6,387 nt of DNA from Halovenus sp. (lineage in GTDB: Archaea; Halobacteriota; Halobacteria; Halobacteriales; Haloarculaceae), in the NCBI GenBank assembly GCA_028275145.1, contig JAQCNG010000110.1, positions 1 through 6,387 of the forward strand, given 5' to 3'. The first letter of the stretch is position 1, and each line of letters opens with the position of its first letter. The notes beneath the pieces are model-generated. The model worked only from the letters and a program-made list of their open reading frames with translations. It ran no database searches and had not been told where the DNA came from. The translations under genes and the position numbers were made by a program. Positions 1 through 4,625 of this stretch are shown piece after piece.

Positions 1-194
1 CTCACGGTGGTCGAGGCGTCCGAGTCGTCGTCGCTGTCCCGGGTGCGCTCGACGTTTTTCGCGCGGCGACGGGCCAGTTTCCGACCCTGCGCGAGAAGGC
101 TCTGTCGCGTCTTGTCACGGTTGCGTACCGCCCTCGCAACGACCTGTTCGCGCTGTCGGCTCTGTTCGTCTTGCTGTTTGTTCTGGTTGCTCAT
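1..194 (-). CDS. gvpI: Gas vesicle protein GvpI (5' part, runs off the window)
   Basis: The reading frame starts with ATG at 194-192 and stays open for 64 codons to the window edge, so the C-terminus is missing. The ATG overlaps the gvpH stop as ATGA. A GGAGAG ribosome-binding site lies at 208-203, 8 bases upstream, which fixes the start. The protein begins MSNQNKQQDEQSRQREQ and is highly polar: Gln/Arg/Lys-rich, with a basic stretch at residues 44-57 (GRKLARRRAK region) followed by an Asp/Ser run. That low-complexity basic character and the position directly after gvpH match GvpI of other haloarchaeal clusters. GvpI is a small accessory protein that is poorly conserved in sequence and thought to influence vesicle assembly. 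I identify it mainly from gene order and composition, since no enzymatic motif is visible. Confidence 0.85.
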   Translation of the reverse strand, partial: MSNQNKQQDEQSRQREQVVARAVRNRDKTRQSLLAQGRKLARRRAKNVERTRDSDDDSDASTTV

Positions 195-715
195 GTATCG
201 GTCTCTCCGTTGGTGTCCTCGGTGGTTCCGTCCGGTGGCGTGACCCGCACCTCGAGGACCTGGTTTGTGAACGTCACGTCGGTGACCGCCGCGCCGTCCC
301 AGTCCAGCGGGACTGACTCGACGACGGTGCCGTCGACGCGGATTTCGAGCGTGTCGTCGGTTGTGCCGACCTCGACATCGTCGGGTGAGACGTCGGGGAG
401 GTCGGCGATTACCACGAGTTCGCCCGCTGCCTCGTTGACCCGGACACGGTACTCGTGGTCCTCTGATTCCCCGTGGATGTCCCAGTCCCGCTGGCGGCGG
501 TTGCGCCGGCTCTCACCGGACGGATTGATGCTTCCGATGTTGATGTTGTAGTCGAAGGTTGCGTCACCGCGCGTGACCCGCCCCGAGGTCTGCTCGTCGG
601 TATCCACGTCCTCGAGCGCGTCGAGCAACTCCGAGAGCGTCTCGAAGACGTTGCCGAGCGGAATCGACCCGCCGGGACTCTCCTCCTCGTCGTCGCCGTT
701 CGTGTCATCTGTCAT
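191..715 (-). CDS. gvpH: Gas vesicle protein GvpH (Hsp20-like)
   Basis: A 174-residue acidic protein. Residues 1-45 are Asp/Glu-rich with a short amphipathic helix (NVFETLSELLDALEDV), and residues 51-64 form a DATFDYNINIGSIN segment typical of GvpH. Residues 85-160 look like an alpha-crystallin/Hsp20 fold: alternating beta strands with ELVVIADLPDVSPDDVEV and a VLEVRV strand near the end. The C-terminal tail is Thr/Glu/Asp-rich. GvpH is a soluble accessory protein of assembly in the cytoplasm, probably chaperone-like. Two starts are possible. GTG at 721 overlaps the gvpG stop as GTGA, but is only 3 bases from the GAGGT site at 729-725. ATG at 715 is 9 bases from that site and is preferred here; choosing GTG adds two residues. 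The end overlaps gvpI by 3 bases, implying translational coupling. Confidence 0.92.
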   Translation of the reverse strand: MTDDTNGDDEEESPGGSIPLGNVFETLSELLDALEDVDTDEQTSGRVTRGDATFDYNINIGSINPSGESRRNRRQRDWDIHGESEDHEYRVRVNEAAGELVVIADLPDVSPDDVEVGTTDDTLEIRVDGTVVESVPLDWDGAAVTDVTFTNQVLEVRVTPPDGTTEDTNGETDT

Positions 716-717
716 CT

Positions 718-969
718 TCACTGTACCTCGATGTTTCCGCCGATGAGTTTCTCGTGGACCTGTTCGGCCACCTCGAGTCTGGTTTCGAGCTCTAACTTCT
801 GCTGTTCGTACTCCGGCTGTGCCCGCTCGCCGAGCTCGTACAGGAGTTGGTTCTCCTTTATACTATCACGGATCTCCGACACGCTGTACATCTCCTCGAG
901 CACCATCGCGTGGAGGATATCCAGCAACGAGACAAACGGCTTTATGAGGAGGTCGTCGACGAGGAGCAT
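718..969 (-). CDS. gvpG: Gas vesicle protein GvpG
   Basis: An 83-residue protein of the GvpG family, a length normal for it. The N-terminus (MLLVDDLLIKPFVSLLDILHAM) is hydrophobic and amphipathic and leads into the family signature around residues 24-50 (LEEMYSVSEIRDSIKENQLLYELGER). A charged helical C-terminal half with coiled-coil character follows (QQKLELETRLEVAEQVHEKL). GvpG is an essential minor protein of the vesicle-nucleation complex and in other haloarchaea interacts with GvpF and other accessory proteins. The start is secure: ATG at 969 follows a strong GGAGGCGA ribosome-binding site at 984-977 with 7-base spacing. It overlaps the gvpF stop as TGATG. Confidence 0.95.
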   Translation of the reverse strand: MLLVDDLLIKPFVSLLDILHAMVLEEMYSVSEIRDSIKENQLLYELGERAQPEYEQQKLELETRLEVAEQVHEKLIGGNIEVQ

Positions 970-1607
970 CAGCGACTCGCCTCCGCGCCGATACGGATAT
1001 CGACGAAGTTGTAGGGTGCCCAGGGACCGGTGTAGTTCACCAGCACGTCCTCGTAGTCGCCGTCGATTGCCTCGACAGCGTCGTCGAAGGCGTCGCGCCG
1101 GTCCTGTTCGACGAGATACGACCGGTTCGCCACGAGTCGGTCACTGAACAGGTCGTCGTCGGTCTGACCCGCGCTGAGCGGGTCGAGGTCGCTCTCGAGT
1201 CGTCCCCGGAGTTCGTCCGGGTCGGCCGCTCCGTCGGTGGGGTCGACCAGTTTGATGCCGAGTTCCACACAGCCCTCGACGTCGTTGAGTGCCTTCCGGA
1301 GCGCCCGCCGTGCGCCCCGCATCACACCTTTCAGCGTGCGGGTATTTTTGAACGCCATGCCAAAGCCCATCGGAACCACCGTCTCGATGTCGTCCCGTTC
1401 GATCACCGCCTGGAGGACGCTGTCGTGTGCTTCGACAGCCTCGTCCGAGCGCTCCGGGTCGGTCGTGTCGATGTCGGCGACCAGCGCCGCGAGCGACCGG
1501 TACTCCACGGTCCGGAGTGTCGATGCGCCGCCGACGCCGTCGACTGTCAGTTCGATGTCGGTCTGTTCTGTGATGCCGTACACGTAGAGGTTGGGGTTGT
1601 CGCTCAT
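969..1607 (-). CDS. gvpF: Gas vesicle protein GvpF (GvpF/GvpL family)
   Basis: A 212-residue member of the GvpF/GvpL family. Landmarks are an N-terminal YVYGI strand (residues 8-12), the central VVPMGFGMAF (77-86) and the C-terminal NYTGPWAPYNFVDIRI (191-206), the classic GPW-PY-F ending of the family. GvpF is a structural or assembly protein found at the gas-facing surface in cyanobacteria and is thought to contact GvpA and help nucleate the shell. ATG at 1607 is chosen because the conserved protein begins there with MSDNPNLYVYG. The frame stays open to a GTG at 1649, but those 14 extra residues resemble nothing in the family. No convincing ribosome-binding site precedes either start. The gene begins 72 bases after the gvpD stop, where gvpE would be expected, and overlaps gvpG by 1 base. 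Confidence 0.95.
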   Translation of the reverse strand: MSDNPNLYVYGITEQTDIELTVDGVGGASTLRTVEYRSLAALVADIDTTDPERSDEAVEAHDSVLQAVIERDDIETVVPMGFGMAFKNTRTLKGVMRGARRALRKALNDVEGCVELGIKLVDPTDGAADPDELRGRLESDLDPLSAGQTDDDLFSDRLVANRSYLVEQDRRDAFDDAVEAIDGDYEDVLVNYTGPWAPYNFVDIRIGAEASR

Positions 1608-1679
1608 TGTTCTGGGATGTTGGCTACTGAACCGCTGGAGGAGAACCACGTCGCGGGGACTGGAAACTGTGGGTACATC
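1608..1679. other. Short gvpD-gvpF spacer, no gvpE
   Basis: These 72 bases lie between the gvpD stop (TGA, 1682-1680) and the gvpF ATG. In Halobacterium salinarum and Haloferax mediterranei this is where gvpE (about 190 codons, leucine-zipper activator) sits. I see no remnant of a GvpE reading frame, no good TATA box for a separate gvpF promoter and no T-rich terminator. The simplest reading is that gvpF is read through from gvpD. Confidence 0.75.
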
Positions 1680-3203
1680 TCAGACCATCTCCTGAAGGGA
1701 AACGTCGAGTACACCCGCGGCCGCGCTCATGTCGAATCCGAGAAACGGCGTCACCGGGTTCTTTCCGTACAGGAAGGCAGTCTCACCACGGCGCTCGAGA
1801 CAGAGGTGGATATCAGCAATCTGGTCTGCCCGGGTCCGCTCGCCGCCCTCCGGTTTCGTCACGAGTATTGAGAGGTCGTTGTGCAGGGCCACGTAGGTTG
1901 CGTGGTCGCTCATAACGTCACTGAACACATCACCGGCGGCGTCCATGCTGATAATCTGCAGCAACGGTCCCTCGCTCTCCGCGCGGAGAGCAACGAGACG
2001 GCGGAGGTACTCCTCGTAATCGAACCCGCCGACAGCGTCGTCTGCGGGCGTCTCTCTGGTGGCCTCTGCTGGGTTGTCGGTCGCTGTCGCGCCCGTGCTG
2101 TGTTCGTGGTCGTAGGTCTCGAAGACGTCACAGCGGGCCTCGAACTCGGTGTCCGGGAGGGCCGGTTCCAGGTTGTGGCGTGTCAGTCCGGGACTGCTCT
2201 CGGGCAGGGGAACCACCGCGACGGCCATGTCGTGAGAGAGGAAGTTCCGTGCCGTGGCGAAACAGAGCAGACTCCAGGCGTCACGAGAGAGGTCGGGTCC
2301 GAGTTCGAGGTGGACGACGCTCCCGCGGTTGTACCCGCCGTCGAGCATCGCGTCGAGGTCCGCGATGCCCGTCGAGAACGTCGACTTCGAGTCGTCGATT
2401 GGCATCCACTCGGACGCGCCGGCGGGGCTCTGTGGTCCCGGCAGGTCGACCGGCGTGAACACGCGAAACGTCTCTCCGGAGAGGGTGAACGGTCGCGTAC
2501 GATTCGCGATGCGAACGCCGCGCAACTTCTCGAGTAACAGTGTCCGCTCGGGACGACCACCGGCGCTGTGGTTGACCCGGAGTTCGACGACCCCGTCGAC
2601 AACGTAATCGAGGCTGGTCTGGTCGGCCTCCTCGGTGATGAGGACGATACGGACGCCGTGGCCGCGTGCGAGCGTGGCCATCCGGGTCACCAGTCGTCCG
2701 GGGCCGACCGGGTCGTTCTGGTGTGCTCTCGAGAGCAGGTGCCGCTCGACGAGTTCCCAGCTATCGAACGCGACTGTCAGCGGGTCCGAGACGTCGCCGA
2801 CGGCCCGCAGCCACTCGAGAAACGTCTCCGGGTCGAACCGGTCGGTCCCGAGCTGCTCGGCCGGCGCGATGTCGGCCTCCGACGGGGTCTGTGAGATGTC
2901 GAGCACGTTCGACCGCGTGAGACCGGTCGTCTCCTGCAGGTAGTTGTGGTACACCGTGTCCGTGTCCACGCGCGTGGACACGTACAGCACGTCCCCGCCG
3001 TACTGACGGAGCACGTCGAGTGCCTGCACGGCGAACAGCGTCTTTCCGGCACCGGGGTCGCCGCGCACGAGGAGCACGCGCCCCTGCTCCTGGGTAAAGA
3101 ACCGCCGTAGCTCTGCCGGGAACTCCGTGACGCCGCACTGACCCGCGCTCACATCTTTGTTGTCTGAAGGGTCTACCACTGCGTCTGTACCGAGTCGGGC
3201 CAT
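1680..3203 (-). CDS. gvpD: GvpD, gas vesicle repressor (RecA/KaiC-like ATPase)
   Basis: A 507-residue protein with two KaiC/RecA-like halves. The first carries a perfect Walker A motif, GDPGAGKT (residues 48-55), and a Walker B-like strand TVAFDSWE with Asp147; it ends with KLRGVRIANRTRPFTL (227-241), as in KaiC-type ATPases. The second half begins at about residue 273 (TFSTGIADLDAMLDGGYNRGSVVHLELG), but its P-loop is degenerate (LGPDLSRDAW, with no GKT) and an acidic, Thr-rich linker interrupts it at about 365-392. In characterised haloarchaea GvpD is the negative regulator: it binds the activator GvpE, lowers its amount, and so represses gvpA. ATG at 3203 is chosen because upstream codons run through the control-region repeats to a TTG at 3359 without family-like sequence. 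The gene is divergent from gvpA and has no nearby gvpE. No ribosome-binding site is evident, so a leaderless or short-leader mRNA is possible. Confidence 0.93.
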   Translation of the reverse strand: MARLGTDAVVDPSDNKDVSAGQCGVTEFPAELRRFFTQEQGRVLLVRGDPGAGKTLFAVQALDVLRQYGGDVLYVSTRVDTDTVYHNYLQETTGLTRSNVLDISQTPSEADIAPAEQLGTDRFDPETFLEWLRAVGDVSDPLTVAFDSWELVERHLLSRAHQNDPVGPGRLVTRMATLARGHGVRIVLITEEADQTSLDYVVDGVVELRVNHSAGGRPERTLLLEKLRGVRIANRTRPFTLSGETFRVFTPVDLPGPQSPAGASEWMPIDDSKSTFSTGIADLDAMLDGGYNRGSVVHLELGPDLSRDAWSLLCFATARNFLSHDMAVAVVPLPESSPGLTRHNLEPALPDTEFEARCDVFETYDHEHSTGATATDNPAEATRETPADDAVGGFDYEEYLRRLVALRAESEGPLLQIISMDAAGDVFSDVMSDHATYVALHNDLSILVTKPEGGERTRADQIADIHLCLERRGETAFLYGKNPVTPFLGFDMSAAAGVLDVSLQEMV

Positions 3204-3217
3204 CCACAAAACAGTGG
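3204..3217. promoter_or_regulatory. Small inverted repeat abutting the gvpD start
   Basis: CCAC, six A-rich bases, then GTGG. This perfect 4-bp inverted repeat ends immediately before the gvpD ATG. It could form a weak hairpin in the gvpD leader or be chance. It replaces the ribosome-binding site one would look for here. Confidence 0.25.
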
Positions 3218-3287
3218 CTGCGGTTACGTATGGCGTTTTGCGGGCTGTTACGTCGGGCGTAATGCGCGCCGTCACGCAGCCCGTAAT
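3216..3287. repeat. Six 12-bp (three 24-bp) direct repeats in the gvpD-gvpA control region
   Basis: Six consecutive 12-base units on one register. Read on the minus strand from 3287 they are ATTACGGGCTGC, GTGACGGCGCGC, ATTACGCCCGAC, GTAACAGCCCGC, AAAACGCCATAC and GTAACCGCAGCC. The fourth and fifth bases (AC) and the last base (C) are invariant, and A-type and G-type units alternate, giving a 24-bp superperiod. The array sits between the two divergent promoters, upstream of the gvpA TATA box and overlapping where the gvpD core promoter must lie. Regularly phased sites in such a position suggest an array of protein-binding sites. The binding protein is unknown and the function is inferred. Confidence 0.65.
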
Positions 3288-3303
3288 CGTATACGAAATC
3301 GTA
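3287..3303. promoter_or_regulatory. Palindromic TCGTA/TACGA operator-like site upstream of gvpA
   Basis: The sequence TCGTATACGAAATCGTA contains a perfect 10-bp palindrome (TCGTATACGA, 3287-3296) sharing its right half with a second inverted pair, TACGA-AA-TCGTA (3292-3303). A further TACGA occurs at 3332-3336, near the expected transcript start. The block ends 6 bases before the TATA-like box, where archaeal activators and the BRE-binding factor TFB act. The GvpE-box pair known from other species is at best half matched here (CGAAATCG resembles the first half, nothing resembles the second). This is a candidate operator only; no binding protein can be named. Confidence 0.45.
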
Positions 3304-3308
3304 CATGC

Positions 3309-3318
3309 ATACTTATCC
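3309..3318 (+). promoter_or_regulatory. TATA-like box of the gvpA promoter
   Basis: ATACTTATCC fits the haloarchaeal TATA element. With the usual spacing of about 26 bases, transcription would start near 3339-3341, leaving a leader of about 21-23 bases before the gvpA ATG. That is close to the roughly 20-base leader reported for gvpA of other haloarchaea. The same eight bases, ATACTTAT, recur at the second promoter candidate at 6191-6198. Confidence 0.6.
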
Positions 3319-3338
3319 CTCCCGGGTTTTGTACGAGA

Positions 3339-3352
3339 TGGGCACTCGCCCA
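3339..3352 (+). promoter_or_regulatory. Hairpin in the gvpA 5' leader
   Basis: TGGGC-ACTC-GCCCA is a perfect 5-bp stem with a 4-base loop. It sits at or next to the predicted 5' end of the gvpA mRNA, 9 bases before the ATG. There is no Shine-Dalgarno sequence before gvpA. A 5'-end hairpin could stabilise this very abundant mRNA or tune its translation, which is inference. Confidence 0.4.
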
Positions 3353-3361
3353 AGAACAACT

Positions 3362-3592
3362 ATGGCACAACCCGATTCGTCAAGTCTAGCCGAAGTCCTG
3401 GACCGTGTACTCGACAAAGGTATCGTCGTCGACGTGTTCGCGCGCCTCTCGCTGGTCGGCATCGAAATTCTGACCGTCGAAGCTCGCGTCGTTGCGTCGT
3501 CGGTCGACACGTTCCTCCACTACGCGGAGGAGATCTCGAAGATCGAGCAGGCAGAGATGACCGCGACCGCCGCGGAAGCACCGACGCCGTAG
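3362..3592 (+). CDS. gvpA: GvpA, major gas vesicle structural protein
   Basis: A 76-residue protein, the normal GvpA length. From [20 protein letters not shown] through [15 protein letters not shown] to [16 protein letters not shown] it follows the haloarchaeal GvpA sequence almost residue for residue. Thousands of copies assemble into the ribs of the hollow, gas-permeable shell through the helix-beta-hairpin-helix core (about residues 9-60). The tail after residue 66 is Ala/Thr/Pro-rich and variable, as usual. One difference is that residue 26 is Phe (VDVFARLS) where the best-known GvpA proteins have Trp (VDVWARVS as I recall it). The gene leads the gvpA-C-N-O unit from its own promoter. The 61-base gap before gvpC holds an inverted repeat that may separate abundant gvpA mRNA from lower gvpC-N-O expression. 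Confidence 0.98.
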   Translation: MAQPDSSSLAEVLDRVLDKGIVVDVFARLSLVGIEILTVEARVVASSVDTFLHYAEEISKIEQAEMTATAAEAPTP

Positions 3593-3643
3593 CTGCGTCG
3601 GGGCTTTCACCGCACGGAGTCGCGTTTTCCAACATACGCAGCT
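3591..3643 (+). terminator. Inverted repeat in the gvpA-gvpC gap, possible attenuator
   Basis: AGCTGCGT (3591-3598, starting inside the gvpA stop) is exactly complementary to ACGCAGCT (3636-3643). This gives an 8-bp stem closing a 37-base loop that contains a TTTT run at 3625-3628. It ends 10 bases before the gvpC ATG. In other haloarchaea most gvpA transcripts end just after gvpA, so partial termination or mRNA 3'-end protection is plausible here. The long loop makes a classical terminator uncertain. Confidence 0.4.
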
Positions 3644-3653
3644 TACTCAGAAA

Positions 3654-4625
3654 ATGACAGTAAAGAATAAACACGAGGAGTTCGCCGAGATGCGCACGGA
3701 GTTCGAGCGCGCACGCGGCGGATTCGACCGGTACGCAGAACAGTTCTGGAGTGACGTCAGAGACAAACAGCAACTCGCGGAGGCCTTCGGCGACGAGGTT
3801 GCCACCATGCGGTCGGCGTTCGAGCAGGCGATGGCTGTCTTCGACGCGTACGCCGCCGAGTTCGAGGACGACGTCGCTGTCAAGCACGACGCGGTCGCCG
3901 ATTTCCGGGAGGAGGTGGCAGAGACCCGCGACACCTTCGCGGCCACGCGCGCAGCGTTCGAGGCGCACGCGGAACGCTTCGACGACGACGTGGAGACGAA
4001 ACAGGAGCGCGTGGAGAGCTTCCAGAGCGAGGTCGCCACGACGCGTGCGGCCTTCGACGAGGCCCTGGCGGCGTTCGAACGGGACGTTGAGGACAAACAG
4101 CGGTCCGTGGAGGCGTTCCTCGAATCGGTCGAGGAGGTCCGGGCAGCACACGAGCGAGCGCGTGTGGAGTTCTCCCGGGCCGTCGTCGAGTTCTACGGAT
4201 ACGAGCCGGAATCGACCCACACCGACTCTGCTGTCGGCTCCGAACCCTCCGCGAGCGACGAGGTGGAACCGGACCCGGAGCCAGACGAGACGGAACTGGA
4301 GCCGGAAACCGTCGAGGTGGACCCCGAGTCCGACGAGATGGAACTGGAGCCGGAAACCGTCGAGGTGGAGCCCGAGTCCGACGAGATGGAACTGGAACCG
4401 GGGTCCGAGGAGACAGAGTCGGAGTCCGACGAGACGGAACCCGAGTCGGAGTCGGAGTCCGACGGGCAACACGACGACACACCGGAGGGAATGATCGAGT
4501 GTGCAGTCTGCGGGGAGTACTACCAGGCCATCACCGAGTCACATCTCCAGACCCACGGGATGTCGATGGACGAGTACAAAAGCGAGTACGGCTCCGAGGT
4601 GGCGCTGTACCCGGGTGAGGAGTGA
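3654..4625 (+). CDS. gvpC: GvpC, gas vesicle outer-surface scaffold protein
   Basis: A 323-residue very acidic protein. Residues 1-183 hold about five helical repeats of 32-39 residues (roughly 1-35, 36-74, 75-113, 114-145, 146-183), with recurring F-E-A and Y/H-A-E-F-DDDV endings; repeat 4 is about seven residues short. Residues 184-275 are a Glu/Asp/Ser/Pro tract with three 16-residue copies of DEMELEPETVEVEPES type. Residues 281-320 form a compact C-terminal module with C283-x2-C286-x10-H297-x3-H301 followed by MSMDEYKSEYG, resembling a ROS/MucR-like zinc finger. GvpC lies along the outside of the GvpA ribs, strengthens the shell and controls its shape. Published halobacterial GvpC is somewhat longer, with about seven repeats. 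ATG at 3654 is the first in frame; no clear ribosome-binding site precedes it. The stop overlaps the gvpN start. Confidence 0.93.
   Translation: MTVKNKHEEFAEMRTEFERARGGFDRYAEQFWSDVRDKQQLAEAFGDEVATMRSAFEQAMAVFDAYAAEFEDDVAVKHDAVADFREEVAETRDTFAATRAAFEAHAERFDDDVETKQERVESFQSEVATTRAAFDEALAAFERDVEDKQRSVEAFLESVEEVRAAHERARVEFSRAVVEFYGYEPESTHTDSAVGSEPSASDEVEPDPEPDETELEPETVEVDPESDEMELEPETVEVEPESDEMELEPGSEETESESDETEPESESESDGQHDDTPEGMIECAVCGEYYQAITESHLQTHGMSMDEYKSEYGSEVALYPGEE
4284..4427 (+). repeat. Three 48-bp tandem repeats inside gvpC
   Basis: Three in-frame 48-base units encode residues 211-226, 227-242 and 243-258 of GvpC. Units 1 and 2 are nearly identical in DNA and protein (DETELEPETVEVDPES and DEMELEPETVEVEPES). 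Unit 3 keeps DEMELEP and then diverges into Glu/Ser pairs. A partial fourth unit (DETEPESESES) follows. This looks like recent slippage or duplication expanding the acidic linker before the zinc-finger-like end. Confidence 0.85.
4614..4620 (+). promoter_or_regulatory. Ribosome-binding site of gvpN
   Basis: GGTGAGG inside the last gvpC codons lies 4 bases before the gvpN ATG at 4625. It supports translation of gvpN coupled to the end of gvpC (TGATG overlap). An in-frame GTG at 4622 would leave almost no spacing. Confidence 0.6.

Noticed and set aside
1608..1649. GTG-initiated 14-residue extension of GvpF
   Set aside because: There is no ribosome-binding site and no family-like sequence. The conserved MSDNPNLYVYG start at 1607 is preferred.
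1881..2537. Plus-strand open frame of about 218 codons opposite gvpD
   Set aside because: It lies antisense to the conserved GvpD reading frame and has no identifiable domain or promoter.
3216..3303. CRISPR-like array in the control region
   Set aside because: The units are contiguous 12-bp repeats without unique spacers, too short and too degenerate for CRISPR.
3285..3312. Classic two-part GvpE-responsive box before gvpA
   Set aside because: Only the first half is approximated (CGAAATCG). The second half at the expected spacing does not match, so a functional GvpE box is not supported.
3204..3359. Upstream extension of gvpD to a TTG at 3359 (52 extra residues, including an 8-residue repeat of ITPDVTAR type)
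   Set aside because: It would cross the gvpA TATA box and start 3 bases from the gvpA ATG. The sequence is the control-region repeat read in frame (12-bp units never break the frame). The conserved protein start is the ATG at 3203.
3360..4472. Long minus-strand open frame opposite gvpC and gvpA (about 370 codons, Leu/Arg/Gly-rich)
   Set aside because: It is a shadow of GC-rich coding DNA with acidic codons. It has no promoter, no recognisable domain, and fully overlaps two confident genes.
4193..4480. Minus-strand Ser/Asp-repeat frame (SDSDSGS type) resembling an SD-repeat surface protein
   Set aside because: It is simply the complement of the Glu/Ser repeat codons of gvpC, without start signals.
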